From: Diphasiastrum complanatum
Taxonomy: Eukaryota > Streptophyta > Lycopodiopsida > Lycopodiales > Lycopodiaceae
DNA: 61,508 nt
Reading direction: 5' to 3'
NCBI GenBank assembly: GCA_029204225.1
Contig: MU833076.1
Coordinates: forward strand, 1 to 61,508
In this document: one piece after another, positions 11,045-22,908 of the stretch
Position numbering within the stretch: the stretch's first letter is position 1
Layout of the letters: every line of letters starts with the position of its first letter
Program-made: the position numbers and the translations under genes
The notes under the pieces: generated by a model
Told to the model about the DNA's origin: nothing
What the model saw: only the letters and a program-made list of their open reading frames with translations
Database searches by the model: none

Positions 11045-11290
11045 ACAATTGTTATAGTTTGACATTTTTTGTGCACATCTGCATAGTTAGTAATTGCTCC
11101 AAAAGTCACTACCAATGTTTAATAGTGTGCCTTTGTCCCATATGTATTGTTTACTTTTTGGTGGAGATTAAAAATACGTATATTTTTCATTGATAACACT
11201 CTATCATAATTGAGGATATACTAGCATTTACCAAGAATTAAAAATATATATATTGTAGTAGGTGTTACGGCCATATTCTGTTAAGGACTA
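11045..11290. other. Spacer between two copia elements
   Basis: AT-rich sequence without a recognisable gene, signal or repeat. Confidence 0.4.
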
Positions 11291-11989
11291 TGAAACTACT
11301 ATACTTTAAGACCATAAATGCATTTACAAAATATCCACAAGAGTGATTGGATGCTTGCTTAACAATTTATCAAAAAGCTAGACACAAACAAGTTGATCTA
11401 GATTGGCAATTTGACAAACAACAAGCATCAACAATCAAAAGCATTGATCAACATTAAAATTCGAGCCCACACATGTGTACTATAGGCTGTAGTACGGCCT
11501 TCAAGCTGAGAAACAAGTATAAATTGATTTGGTTGCATTTGGATAAAAAAAAACTCAATGTACATAGTGGAGTAGCTTGAGATTCCCAATGCGCTCCAAA
11601 AATATTCTATCTTCTCACTATGGGAGCTTGGAATACATAGCAAATTCGACTTCCTTCTTGAAGTTAGGTGGATTTCCAACATGTAATAAGGAAGTTAACT
11701 CACTCTTCTTGTCCTAAAATGAAACCCTAGCCTAGATCCTAGAGTTATGCTTGGTAGGTAGCTAGTTGGTCAAATGTTCACTTTAAACTTAGGTGTAGGT
11801 CCTATAAAGGAGGGATGACCACCAAATAGACATGACCAACTCTCTTGACTTGACCTAACCTACATTAGGAGTGGGTTGCCACATGAAATTTTGGCCATAC
11901 ATGTGTGGAACCTAACTATGTACAAAATTTACACTATTCTACATGGTTTTGATCAAGCTAGATTTGCCAATTTTTGGCAATTCTTCACA
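11291..11989 (-). repeat. 3' LTR of copia 2
   Basis: Diverged homologue of the copia 1 LTRs; shared landmarks include the blocks around CCACAAGAGTGATTGGATGC, ACACATGTG and CTTCTCACTATGG. Confidence 0.85.
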
Positions 11990-12419
11990 CTCCTCCTCAA
12001 ATTTAGCTTGATCTATTTACAATTCTCTTGCTAGATGAATGAATGCTTTAGAAGCATCTAAAAAACTAGCTACAAACAAGGAACTTTTGAGACTCCAATA
12101 GAGAATGATGTCCATGAAGGATCTTTCACCACCTCTTAAAGGATCCCTTACAAGTTGTTCCACAAATGTGTTATATACTTGTAGCACACTTCAAACACTA
12201 TACATCATGCGAAGCCATGGATTCCAAGGCATTTTGTGCACTTGAAGATACATCAACTGAAAAATTAAGTGCATACACAATGTTTCCAAAGACAACTTGC
12301 CTTGATTGATCCACATTATTGAGCCTTGATGGCTCCATCTTGATACTCAAGATTCTTCTTGGAGTCCTTGAGTCTTGAGCTTGTTCCTCCACTTGACTTG
12401 ACTCCAAACCATTAATGAA

Positions 12420-12815
12420 CTAAATAAGGTGTTGATCCAAAGGTGCTTCTTCAAGTTTACAAATCTTCCACTCTTGAAAGCTCACATTTCCACCATTGAC
12501 AAATTCTTTGGTGGAAAACAAGTAGATTCTACAATCTCTACTTGAAGAGCAAAACACTGCCATTATTCCTATCATTGAAATAGGAAAATCTTTGGTCCTT
12601 ACATTGGAATGATCATGCACAAAGCATGTGGATCCATAGATTTCCAATACAAATGATGTTTTATCTTCTATGACTCTATTCAAACTATTACAAAAATAGT
12701 TATCCAATGAAATTGCTTTATCAACAACAAATGTAGATTTGAAAGCATCTAATTTCATTGTCTTGTCATAAAGAGTACTAAACACCATGAATCTTAAATA
12801 TAAGAAACGAGTCAC
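12420..12815 (-). pseudogene. Copia integrase C-terminal remnant
   Basis: This minus-strand frame contains NYFCNSLNRVIEDKTSFVLE and IYGSTCFVHDH, which match the YLCNRLP...TPFEAL and VFGSTCYVY blocks after the third catalytic residue in copia integrase. No catalytic triad is left. Confidence 0.65.
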
Positions 12816-13154
12816 TCCATGTCTATAATACTTTCCAAAAAGTATTCAAAGCTTGTAGACTCTCCAATGCTCACCATCCTTGCAAGATGCACACTTGAAT
12901 GGACAATTTGCATGCAATTTGATGACTCGGCCATTGTCATTGAGGACTCCCTTGGAACTCTCATGCTTTGAAGCTGATCCTCAACATCTTTCTCCTTTTG
13001 ATGCTCCTTCTCAAAGCAAGCAAGATCACACTATGCCAAGATCTCCACTTGAGTGATCTCCTCCTTTGCCAAGCTCACACTCTCAAAAGCAAGACTAGCT
13101 TCTAACTTAAACAATCTTTCATGCTTAAATCCCTTTGCAATGCAAACATCATTC

Positions 13155-13373
13155 TTAAAAATGAAACAAACTTCCATGTTTAAAGTGGACATCCAAACCA
13201 CTTTCTAAGAGTAGACCAACACTAAGCATATTCTTGGTGATTGATGGTACATAAAGGACATTTTCTAGATCCATGCATTTTGAGGATTCTAGACACAAAG
13301 AGATGGTACCAACACCATCTATCCTACACTCTTTATCATTTGAGAAAAGACATCCTAACCTTCTAAATAGCAT
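13155..13373 (-). pseudogene. GAG-pre-integrase remnant of copia 2
   Basis: The frame carries SSKCMDLENVLYVPSITKNM and LSVGLLLESGLDVHFKHG, closely matching the same domain in copia 1 (8217-8657). It ends after about 72 codons. Confidence 0.75.
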
Positions 13374-14415
13374 AATTTGTAGAATTCAATCTCTCACTAG
13401 CTTCTAGAAGTTATGCTCCAACAGATCTCTTACTAGTGACTTCTACAAACAGGAAATAGATTTGATTGACTTGAAACTCACAAAGGTCTCACACTTGTAG
13501 GTTTCACTCAAATTTGATTTCTAATCCAACAAATGGACTTATAATCATAGTTCTATCACCCCCTCACAAAGCTGGAATAAAGATAAGATGAATTGAAAAC
13601 TACTTTCAAACAAATCTTGTCAATTTTTCACTCTATTGACTACTCTTGAGAAAATCAATGAACACAAAGTATATTGAACTTCTCAACCCTCCCTAAGTTC
13701 TTTTTTAGGATTTTTCCACTAGAAAATTACTTGAAATGCACAAAGATTCAAGTAGCAAAATCCTCTTGATCTTGATTCAAAAGAACTTTTTGGAAGGATC
13801 CTACAAAACAATGCTCAAGAAAATTGGTTTTGATTTGAACCTAGAAACTTACAAAAGTTTCACTTTGTCTTGATTACCTCAAATTTGACTTTTAGCCCTC
13901 TCTTTGGACTTCTAGTCACAATTCTTACATCCCTCACAAAGAAGAAATGAAGATTAGATGAGATTCTATCAAAGACCTATCAAATCCTACCAATTTTCCC
14001 CATTTTTGGACAAAAACATGACTAAATCTCACTCACACTTTTTGATGTACTTTCAAGACCTGTAAAACAAGTTTAGAGGACCTGATTTTAGCCTAGATTA
14101 ATTAGATCTCATGGCCCTATGTCAAATCTAATCAATGGCACTCAATCTTGGTAGCTTAAAATAAGATTTCCACCAAAAATTACATCAAAAGCTCACAAAT
14201 TGAATTTTTTTGGATAAAATGAACACCATGCATTAAATGCAGGTTCAGAGGTGCTCACACATGTGGAAAATACTGATTTGGACCCCTATCAAGTTTGGGA
14301 TCAAATCGCCTCACCAAAATCAAGATTCTAGCTTGTCTTTTCAATACTAGTTTTTAGCACCAAAACTTGCTAAACATTGATTTGCTTTTGATCAATGGCT
14401 GATGCTCTCGTACAT

Positions 14416-14428
14416 GGCTCTGATACCA
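14416..14428 (-). promoter_or_regulatory. Primer-binding site of copia 2
   Basis: The minus strand reads TGGTATCAGAGCC, two bases inside the truncated 5' LTR that begins at 14431. Confidence 0.88.
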
Positions 14429-14492
14429 TGTGAAAGTACTGCATTTCAAGACCATAAATGGATCTACAAATTATCCACAAGAGTGATTGGAT

Positions 14493-14568
14493 GTCTGGTT
14501 GGGTGGTTTTGCTCCATAATGTCTCCTGTTGTGTTTTCCCTAGTGGTCTTTACATTGGTATCAGAGCC
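14493..14568 (+). repeat. LTR end plus primer site of family F
   Basis: The segment ends CTAGTGGTCTTTACA and is followed by TGGTATCAGAGCC (14556-14568), an initiator tRNA-Met primer site on the plus strand. Its text (GGTTGGGTGGTTTTGCTCCA) resembles 15527-15545 inside the next LTR, so both appear to be 3' ends of one LTR family. Confidence 0.6.
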
Positions 14569-14985
14569 GGTCTAAGATGTGGTCTTGGATATGATGGAGA
14601 CAAGCTCTACATCAACTTGGAAGTTTGGGGTGCTATTTTCTCAAGGGAATTATGGAGTTAGATTCACAAATTTCGAATTTTAAACATGCTTTCCAAAATT
14701 AATGGTAGAGTATCTTTCTACATATTCAATTTTGGTAAAAGATGCTAATAATGAGTGAATTTCTATGTTTTTGAGGAACTTTCAATGATGTAGAATGATC
14801 TACAAGGGTAGATCTGGTTGCTTGTTTCATTGCTGGGTTTTGCTTAGTTAGAGGGTTAGGATGTATGCACGAATTTGTGATGTTCTTAAACATGTAATTT
14901 TGAGTATATTTCATAGATAAATTGGTTGTAAATCGATTTATCCATTTAATATGGACTGTTTGTAGCGAAATTACAAGAATTAAAT
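14569..14985. other. Internal sequence between two family F LTR pieces
   Basis: No coding frame is convincing. It may be the start of an internal region, since the text after the primer site resembles that after 15603. Confidence 0.4.
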
Positions 14986-15600
14986 TGTTGTAGTGGGTAT
15001 TTTCTATCCACCTTCAAACCTAGATCCAAGATCAATCAAGTAGCAAAGGAAGAAGAGGATTAACTTGTTGTCACGTGAAGATTCATTCCATCATGTCCAC
15101 GTGCAAAACATAGGATTCAGTATAGAACTAGACTTGGATCTCCAGTGAATCAAGCTTATTAGTTATTCCACGTCATACTAGATGTGATCCGCAAGTAATC
15201 AATAACCTTGTGAGGCCCATACACACTAATTGGGATTAGTACAAGGTTTGGGACCGTATATGCATGTGTAGAGTATCAATAGCAATTCTATGAATAGAAA
15301 ATACATGCATAGAGACTCTATTCTAGATGAATCTATGTATAGGGAGGTTAGGACCTTGCATTACCACATGCATAGAGTGTTCTAGAGCTTTTATAAGGAG
15401 GCCAAACTCGCCCTACTACACCATCATTTGCTTGATTCATTGCTAGGATCTCTCTCTACTCTCATTCTTCCTATTCCTTGGCTTGGGGGTGAAGCTTCTA
15501 GAGATTGATTGGTTGCTTCTACTTGGTTGGGCGGTTTCTCCAACAGTGTGTTCTCTATTATTTTGTCTTGTAAGCAGGATCTTGAAGATGCGACCCTTAA
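14986..15600 (+). repeat. LTR of family F
   Basis: It starts TGTTGTAGTGGGTATTTTC and runs about 615 bp to a degraded primer site (TGGTATCAACAAGG at 15603). A TATA-like TTATAAG lies at 15391 in a U3-like position, about 200 bp before the end. The 3' end lacks the usual CA. Copia or gypsy origin cannot be decided because no coding sequence remains. Confidence 0.6.
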
Positions 15601-15728
15601 ATTGGTATCAACAAGGCTTACGAAGATTGGAGAACTTGGAGAAGTGCTACTTTTCGTCGAAATTTCAGTGTGGATCAATTGGAATTCTCTTCCAGGTGGA
15701 TCGCAAGATTGCAAGTGGGTGTACTATT
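15601..15728 (+). other. Family F leader remnant
   Basis: Short stretch after a degraded tRNA-Met primer site, similar in layout to the stretch after 14568. It ends where the family D LTR begins. Confidence 0.4.
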
Positions 15729-16635
15729 GTCGTGACTTGCTGAACTCAATTTGCTAAGTTTTACGTAGTATTTAAGATATCATTCCTCATAGAGATCGAA
15801 AATCTCATTAATAGTCAATGAAAAGATTTATATATTGAAATTGATGATAAACTGGTCATCAACAAATGTTCTTGCCAGGCAGCCAGTACTCCATGTTGTT
15901 CGTAGTTTAAATGTTTAATTAATTTGCACATCATTCCAGTATATCTTATTATCTTGAGCATACAACTTTACACCTCTAATTACACAAGCCATAGTAGTGA
16001 ATCCATATAGTTCCAATACTCTATGAGAACAAATTTGCATAAGTAGTTAAGCCATCCTACAAATAAACAGTGGAGGATCTACATCACCAATTATTCTACT
16101 TATCAAAGCGACAAACATACAGTTGTACTGAATATGAGACAGTGATATTCTTGCTTAGATCATCAAATTTATGTACTACGAAGTGCATTCACTAGGTTTA
16201 TACTTCATAACATATAGTTGAACAAAGATATTACACTTATTACTCATCCGCACAAGCATAGTCCCAGAAGCTATCATAAGAAAGCAAGAGTGAGACTCAA
16301 TCATAAAGCATATAAGGTCCTCAACGCTTCTCTCTTCAATATATTTCACTAAACAACTGAATACAGCAGCTCTTTATAGCCTCGCGGATGTTCATAATTG
16401 TCTAACCGCTATAATTGAATAGGATATTGAATTCCATAATCCGATACGGTATCGATTTTAGAAATTCGATACATATTCAACATGTATCGATGTTTACTTA
16501 GGAATCCTACTTCATCCTAAAAACTCTAAAAGTCTATTTACATAATGAAAAAGGGCTGGTCTTGCCATGATAAACAAAGACTCTAATTACAAACAAAAGT
16601 AAAAAGATAGAAAAGGAATCATGTGAGCCTTCACA
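15729..16635 (-). repeat. LTR family D, 3' LTR copy (minus)
   Basis: The minus strand runs TGTGAAGGCTCACATGATTCC... to ...AGCAAGTCACGACA, 907 bp, and matches the plus-strand LTR at 55173-56101 along its whole length with many differences. There is no primer site below 15729, while a purine-rich tract (GAGGGCGAGGAGA, minus strand) lies just above 16635. This makes it the 3' LTR of a minus-strand element whose body extends to the right. Confidence 0.85.
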
Positions 16636-18045
16636 TCTCCTCGCCCTCATCTCCATCAGGTCCCGATGATGATGATGATGATGTTGAACTTTAGCTTCGC
16701 CTGGCCATGTATCGCGAATAGTTTTCTGCGTTGTACCGGGTATTCCGCCAATGGATGCAGCATCGTTTATGGAGCCTCTAAAGAAATTCACACTCAAGGT
16801 TACAGAATGGCATCCAATCTCTAACATCACCTCGATCATTAACTGTTAGTTCGGAATACAAACTCGCTCTTCTGTGTCCCAAGTCTTTCAACCTGAATTT
16901 AAGAAATGACATATCTTTAAGAAATTTCAGGTAATCATCTGTCTGAGTGGTGTTACTCTTGGTCAGGGGAAGGTAGTCAAGCCGAGAGTATATAAGTTGT
17001 ACTATAAGGATTGTTCTATAGATGAAACCTACCAAATTTGAAGTTCGATATGTCATCCATATGCGATGTGCAGGGTGAACCTCTCTTTTCTTCATTAACG
17101 TGGATAATTGTTCAGAGTATGAAGAACAATTTTCCTCCCATTTAATGTTGTTCTAACAACAACAAATTCTTCTATACCGCATGCTCAGCCTTAAATTCTT
17201 TATACGCTCTTTTGTGACTCTGTCGTCAGCAGTTCCTGTTGCAACTTCTCCTTCATTACTTCAGCGAATTCGAGTTTACTTCCTGCCAATTCTGCTTGAA
17301 GTTCAGTAACCTATCTTGCCGAAGTCATTAAGGTAGATATGGTTCTCTGCTGCTACTTAACTTGTAATTTCAGAGCTTGAAGTTCCTCCGCTTCTACCTA
17401 CTGTTTCCTTAAGAAATTCGCCACCTCCAGCAAGGATGATATATCATGTGATCCACTAAATCATCAAAATTAGCCATCACATCTCGAGTTTTTGTCTTCT
17501 TATTATCTTCATTCAAATCCGGCTCATCGATTATCTGCAAATTTGGTTCATCAGTATTATGAAGATCTGGTTCCGCAGTTGCTTCCCTTAGGTCTTCTTC
17601 TTAGTCTTGCACCCTAATAGTAGTTGGCGATTGAATTACAGTTATAGTAGCACCTGTAATAGGGAGTGCATCCATGGTTGACCCTACCTCCATCTCAGAA
17701 TCTTGTAACAAATGAGCCATCAGAGACAATGTAGGAGTATTGGTGTCTTCTAGTTGATTCGGGTCTGTATCTGGCTCAGTACGATCATCATCAATAACAT
17801 TCTGTTGATCATGTGTGTTAGCACTAGTTTCTCCAAATTCTTCGCATCATCCTTCTTTAGAAGTTCCTTCTCTTCATCTCTCAGGAAACCTAAATATTTT
17901 GCGATATAGCTGAGCTGTGCTCCCCAAAGCCTACCTAGCTGTGATTTCTTCATGCTTTTAAGAGATTTCTGCTACATTCACTTCCTGTCCCTCATGAATT
18001 TGAATGAGATATTGCAGTTGGACGGTGAAAGGCTCCGCATAATTG
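16636..18045 (-). pseudogene. 3' internal region of a Tat/Athila-like element, possible extra ORF
   Basis: Several short minus-strand frames lie between the family D LTR and the next insertion. The one ending at 17750 reads LGRLWGAQLSYIAKYLGFL followed by charged helix text. The one at 17095-16778 contains TSNLVGFIYRTILIVQLIYS. A CAT/ATG microsatellite (16667-16682) gives a run of six His in one frame. Tat-lineage elements are known to carry extra reading frames between integrase and the 3' LTR, and that is my best explanation. No domain is recognised, and there are many stops. Confidence 0.45.
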
Positions 18046-18211
18046 TAGCACCCTGGCGCGTCAGGAGGCGCCAGCCAGGGGCTGGCCAAAAAGGCGTAGG
18101 TGGGCGCCGTGGCGGCAGGGCGGGTGAGCAAGGCAGAGCCCAGGTGGCGCCGGGCAGGGGCACCAGCGCCAGGTGGGTGGCGTCGGGCAGGCCCAGGTGA
18201 CACCGGGAACC
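18046..18211. other. GC-rich left part of the split host sequence
   Basis: A GC-rich stretch with repeated GGCGCC and CCAGG motifs, ending in the target duplication GAACC at 18207-18211. Several overlapping frames are open only because of the high GC content; none is a credible gene. Confidence 0.5.
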
Positions 18212-18283
18212 AGTTGTAAAGTTACCTTTGCAAGCTTTAGTTTCGGCGTCATCGGCGCCAGCTATGTCCCCGGCGCCAACAGC
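18212..18283 (+). repeat. Family C LTR, first 72 bp
   Basis: It starts AGTTGTAAAG and continues with the LTR 5' text up to the CGGCGCCAACAGC stretch, then is abruptly joined to a minus-strand LTR. It matches the start of 37401-38612, which also begins AGTTGTAAAG. Confidence 0.75.
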
Positions 18284-19529
18284 TGTAGCGCAGGCATCCC
18301 AAAGGGAGCCGGGAACCACGACTTAGCTTCCCAGCCTTCAACTCTTGCCATCCAAACCCACTTGACATACAAGCAGCCAACTCGCCAACAACGATCAGAC
18401 TTAACCAACTTGAAGTTCCGAAAAACCAACATTGAGATCCAACCTGGCGCCATGCCAGATCGGGGGTCCCGACGTGGGTGACTTCCCTCCAAGCAAGCCG
18501 CCCGACATACATCAAACTTAACCAACTCGAAGCTTCGTTACAAACGAGTAACATCCATTCCAAGCAAGCGGTCTGACTTACATCAGACTTAACCAACTGA
18601 AAACTTCGTCACGAGCGCTGGAAGCCAACCTGGCGCCACGCCAGACTGGACAGCCATAAATAGGTAACATCCACCCAAGCAAGCCATCCAACTCAGCCGA
18701 CAGGTTAGAGCCCGTTCCCCAAGAGCTTAACCCATTCACGTTCATGCAAGGAACACTCAGAACCACAAGCCGCGACAGATATGGAAACAACCAGTTCTTG
18801 GACCAAATGGTCCCGACAGCATACCGCTGGTGCCACGGACCGAATGGTCCCGACGGCATACCGCTGGCGTCCCGGGATACGACCCTCAGCTATGTGCCAA
18901 GTTAAAAATTTTGAAAGCGGCCTTACAACTGGCGCTTTTACCGAACACTGAAACCCAGAAGGTAATCAGAGTCAGTTTGAGAAAAATCCCACTTTATTGA
19001 TAAATCTGAGAAGGTTACATTTCAAGTGTGTGACCGACCCTAGTCTCCGGGGCGCTAGCATGCCAAGGCGAGAGCCATGACAACATTCCAGCAAGGGAGG
19101 CTGAGACTTGGTTGGAGCTCGCCCTGAGTCGCAACCCGCACTCCCCTATAGTATTGGTGTGATTCGGCACCCCCCCTCATACCAAGCACTCTACCCAAGC
19201 TGGTAAAGCACGTTTTTGTCTCTCTAGGATTTTCTCTTTCTAGAAAGTAATTTTCTCTCTCTAGAGTTTATTGATCCCGAGGCTTCCTTTAATCATGCCT
19301 AGATCGTGTAAGGTGATTGCACATCGATCTGAGCTCTCTGGACTTCGCTAGAACCGATCAAAGATTTTCAGCCATAAGAACTTGGCGCCGGCTGGATTCT
19401 GGTCACAGTGGCGCCGGGAGCGGCGCCGGCGCCATTGGCGCTTGAAGCAACAGGGGCGCTGCTGGCGAAGGGGACATAGCTGGCGCCGATGGCGTCGGAA
19501 GTAAAGCTCGGAAAGGTAGCTTTACAACA
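18284..19529 (-). repeat. Family C LTR, full length (minus)
   Basis: On the plus strand it runs from TGTAGCGCAGGCATCCC to TAGCTTTACAACA, 1246 bp. It is followed at 19530 by the reverse complement of the polypurine tract (TCCACCCCACC), so it is a 3' LTR. The region near 19382-19500 holds a cluster of GGCGCC palindromes. Confidence 0.88.
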
Positions 19530-21030
19530 TCCACCCCACCTTTATAAAATCTGATGTCCTCATCAGATGTTAGATTAAAGTAAAGGTGTCTCCCAATTAA
19601 AATAACTATACATTTAAGCTACTTTGCACAGTACTCAATTTACTGGCCACTTTTTATTAACATTGAAGCTGGCACACCACAAGTCGGAGGCTCAGCTCTT
19701 TGTACTGAAAAATTACATAACTTGAAAATATATCTTTGTCTGGGAAAAGCGTAGATTTGATATCGCTTTCGTAAAACCCGAGAACCTTATTAACTAGTGA
19801 CAGAGGCCTTTCTTTGAAATGTTCGCCCCTGTCGCTTCTAACTTTCGACTTTGGAACTCCTTTGAGCTCCTGATTTGTCCTTGATGCACTTTATGTTGAG
19901 CTCCCTGAGCTCCAGATTTGTTCAGTTCCGCACAGGTATCAAGGCTCCCTGAGCCGAAGGATTTATCGTTTGATTGCCCACTTTAGGGTCCACTCCGTGC
20001 CTTGTTGCTTCTGCACCTTGATTTCTCTCCTTGTCCAAGCCTGATCTTGATACTTTTCCATCTTGGCTCTTTAAGGTAGGCAAAGATTGAGTACTCCGCA
20101 ATGCACCTCTCACTTAGATTGAAGTAGCTCTTTGAATCAGCCCAAATGTAACCATTGACCTCGTGGAAAGCCAAAGGGTCGCACCAGTTTGATCCGCATC
20201 CGAACTATCTCTTCGCGTTTGTTTGAAGCACCATGTCCGTCGCACAAAACTTGACTTTCACAATTCCATCACTGGTTAGTGGCCTCACAGTCAAAACAAG
20301 AAGTGTACATCGAGCTTGGCTTCAAGTAGCTCTCTTTGATTCAGAAACATGCACCCAGAGTTTGCACTAATCCGATCTCAACGCGAACTGTCCCTTAGCG
20401 TCCATTCGAAATACCAAGTCTCTCATGCAAGATTCAACTTTCACAGTTCCTTCATTGATCAGCTGCCTTACACGTAACACAAGCCAGCGTACTCATATGT
20501 TTCCTCATCATTGCTGGTCCAGAGAAAGCCTATAACAAACTTTCCTTTCCACAACAAAAACTTGTCAACTTATTAGGTCCAAAGTTCGCCAGTCTCCTCG
20601 TGTGAGTATGGCTAGGTCACCTTGAATTTGCCCCCATTTTGATCAACTTTAATTCAAAATTTGTCCCAAGAGAGAGGTGTGTGTGATAGTTCCCCTCCAC
20701 TTAATAAATCAGCTGATCAGACTTTAGAGTAGAGTTCTTCGGACAAAAGCCTTTCCAACACTTTGCTTCCCATCTGCTAGGATTATGGCTCGATCCAACT
20801 TGTTGCCAATCTCTGAAGAGGATCCTAGTCTTTTCCCCTTTGAGGAAAAACCCAACTGATACTGGATATCACCCATGCTTAGTGAGTTTCAGTTCCGAAG
20901 GTGGCCGTCCCAAAATGAAGACCAACTGCTATAGAAGATCTCCCCTGAAATGGCCCTTTCCAACTTTTGACTTCCTGCTTGCGTCTGGTGGGCGTTGTCG
21001 CAAATGAAACTAACCCAAGAAACAGGCTAG
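19530..21030 (-). other. Family C internal 3' region, non-coding
   Basis: It matches 32284-33780 (minus) and, in part, 29045-29926 and 36099-37400 (plus). The PPT-side hairpin is at 19550-19567. Two overlapping 63-codon frames (20113-19922 and 20174-19983) recur in the other copies, but similarity between copies explains this; no known domain is seen. The copy breaks off at 21030 after GAAACAGGCTAG. Confidence 0.7.
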
Positions 21031-21930
21031 CTGGCGCCGATGGCGCCGAAAGTAAAGCTTGTAAAGGTAGCTTTACAACACAAGCCATCCAACTCAGCCG
21101 ACAGGTTAGAGCCCGTTCCCCAAGAGCTTAACCCATTCACGTTCATGCAAGGAACACTCAGAACCACAAGCCGCGACAGATATGGAAACAATCAGTTCCT
21201 GGACCAAATGGTCCCGACAGCATACCGCTGGCGCCACGGACCGAATGGTCCCGACGGCATACCGTTGGCATCCCGGGATACGACCCTCAGCTATGTGCCA
21301 AGTTAAAAATTTTGAAAGCGGCCTTACAACTGGCGCTTTTACCGAACACTGAAACCCAGAAGGTAATCAAAGTCAGTTTGAGAAAAATCCCACTTTATTG
21401 ATAAATCCGAGAAGGTTACATTTTAAGTGTGTGACCGACCCTAGTCTCCGGGGCGCTAGCATGCCAAGCCGAGAGCCATGACAACATTCCAGCAAGGGAG
21501 GCTGAGACTTGGTTGGAGCTCGCCCTGAGTAGCAACCCGCACTCCCCTATAGTATTGGTGTGATTCGGCACCCCCCCTCATGCCAAGCACTCTACCCAAG
21601 CTGGTAAAGCACGTTTTTCTCTCTCTAGGATTTTCTCTTTCTAGAGAGTCATTTTCTCTCTCTAGATTTTATTGATCCCCAGGCTTCCTTTAATCTTGCC
21701 TAGATCGTGTGAGGTGATTGCACATCGATTTGAGCTCTCTGGACTCCGCTAGTACATATCGAAGATTTTTAGCCATAGGAACTTGGCGCCGGCTGGATTC
21801 TGGTCACAGTGGCGCCGGGAACGGCGCCGGCGCCGTTGGCGCCAGGTGCAGCAGGGGCGCTGCTTGCGCCGGGGACATAGCTGGCGCCGATGGCGCCGGA
21901 AGTAAAGCTTGTAAAGGTAGCTTTACAACA
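21031..21930 (-). repeat. Family C LTR pieces joined out of order (minus)
   Basis: 21031-21080 is the last 50 bp of a minus-strand LTR, ending TTTACAACA. It is joined directly to 21081-21930, which starts inside the LTR (the CAAGCCATCC block, about 397 bp from its edge) and again ends TTTACAACA. Neither junction has a target duplication. Confidence 0.75.
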
Positions 21931-21975
21931 CTCTCGCCTTGGCATGCTAGCGCCCCGGAGACTAGGGTCGGTCAC
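21931..21975 (+). repeat. Family C LTR, left part split by the chromovirus
   Basis: This plus-strand piece begins about 417 bp into the LTR (CTCTCGCCTTGGCATGC) and ends GGTCGGTCAC, where the chromovirus inserted. The LTR resumes at 28031. Confidence 0.85.
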
Positions 21976-22893
21976 TGTTGTAAAGTTGACTCAGGTGCAC
22001 CCAACGTGCCCTGTAAGACTCTAAGGGGTGACACTCCCTAAGGTCCCAGAGCAAGTTAGAACGTCAAGGACTGTGCCTCCGACCTGTGTTGAGCCAGTCA
22101 AGTAGTCACAAGTCATGAGCTAGCTCTGGAGCTCGAGTCATGGCCTAGTCAGAAAGCAAGTTGATTCTGCCACCGGAACGGCTCCCGGGACCCATGTCCG
22201 GGAGCCAGATTGATTCTGCCAGGCTTGCCAGGCTTAATCAGCAAAATAAAAACTAAGTCCCAAAAAGCGTGCTTTACCAGAAAGCATTATGTTTCAGAAC
22301 AGAGGGGGTGCGCCGAATCACAGCAGAACTATAGGGGGAGTCCGGCAGACAGAAACTTGGGCAGCTCAACCAGCGCCAGGAATCCAGTCGGCATGTCTCA
22401 GCTCCCTCTACCAGCACGAGCCAGGCACAATGCCCAGCACGTGTTGGTGGCCCCGAGACCGGTCAGTCTATGTATGAATGTAACCTCTTCCAAATCTAAT
22501 AAAGTTGATCCTTGGGGATGATTACCATTTCGGTTTCGCCTCCGGGACTGGTCCAAGTGGAAGGACCCTTACTACAACCTTTTTGCGTCGCTGGCGCCTA
22601 AGGGTCCCTGTCATCGACATGGGGCTTGCCGCTATGCCAATTGGTCAGTTTGGCGACCACTATGCCTTGGGTTTCATGTGTGGCTTGTCTTTGCCTTTGG
22701 TTACCTTTTGGGGACGGATTCTGAGTTGGCTTTCGGGTTGGTTGGGATTCCAATTTTCTTAAGTCTGAATGGTTAAGCTTGTTACGTTTCTGAGTTGGCT
22801 TTTATGTAAGTGCATGATGGATGAATGTTAGACTTAAGCGCGTGTTGGGGGAACCGCTCAAGTCCCAGCGCCCTTTGAGGCGCCGGCGCAACA
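21976..22893 (+). repeat. 5' LTR of the chromovirus
   Basis: It begins TGTTGTAAAGTTGACTC and ends GCCGGCGCAACA. Part of its middle (GTGCTTTACCAG ... CGAATCACA ... ACTATAGGGG) resembles the middle of the family C LTR, while most of the rest differs. Confidence 0.93.
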
Positions 22894-22895
22894 TG

Positions 22896-22908
22896 TGGTA
22901 TCAGAGCC
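22896..22908 (+). promoter_or_regulatory. Primer-binding site, initiator tRNA-Met type
   Basis: TGGTATCAGAGCC two bases after the LTR end. The bases that follow (GACTAGCCGG) are shared with the family C elements at 28793 and, in reverse, near 34850. Confidence 0.92.

Larger units (their letters stand above)
11291..14492 (-). mobile_element. Ty1/copia element 2, older relative of copia 1, truncated
   Basis: The 3' LTR (11291-11989, 699 bp) begins TGAAACTACTATACTTTAAG and ends CAATTCTTCACA; it is clearly related to the copia 1 LTR. It is followed by the same purine tract (CTCCTCCTC on the plus strand). A primer site (14416-14428) abuts only about 62 bp of 5' LTR, which stops at 14492 where another family begins. 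The internal part is about 2.4 kb, against 4.6 kb in copia 1, and lacks recognisable RT and RNase H. It is a heavily deleted copy. Confidence 0.85.

Noticed and set aside
5068-11049. Target-site duplication for copia 1
   Set aside because: The flanking 5-mers AGTTC and ACAAT do not match. The element may have recombined or mutated at one edge.
16667-16682. Run of six His codons resembling an affinity tag
   Set aside because: It is a trinucleotide (ATG/CAT) microsatellite inside a transposon remnant, with no vector sequence nearby.
18061-18319. Several overlapping open frames on both strands, rich in Ala, Pro, Gly and Arg
   Set aside because: The sequence is very GC-rich, so stops are rare by chance. 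None has a recognisable domain.
19922-20174. Two overlapping 63-codon frames repeated at 29347, 32678, 32739 and 36756
   Set aside because: They recur because the family C body is copied. Copies differ by start and frame and no motif is visible. I left them as non-coding.
22210-22521. A 103-codon open frame in the chromovirus LTR, also open at 27342-27653
   Set aside because: The two LTRs are nearly identical by descent, which explains the shared frame. No protein family is recognised and the position is inside the LTR.
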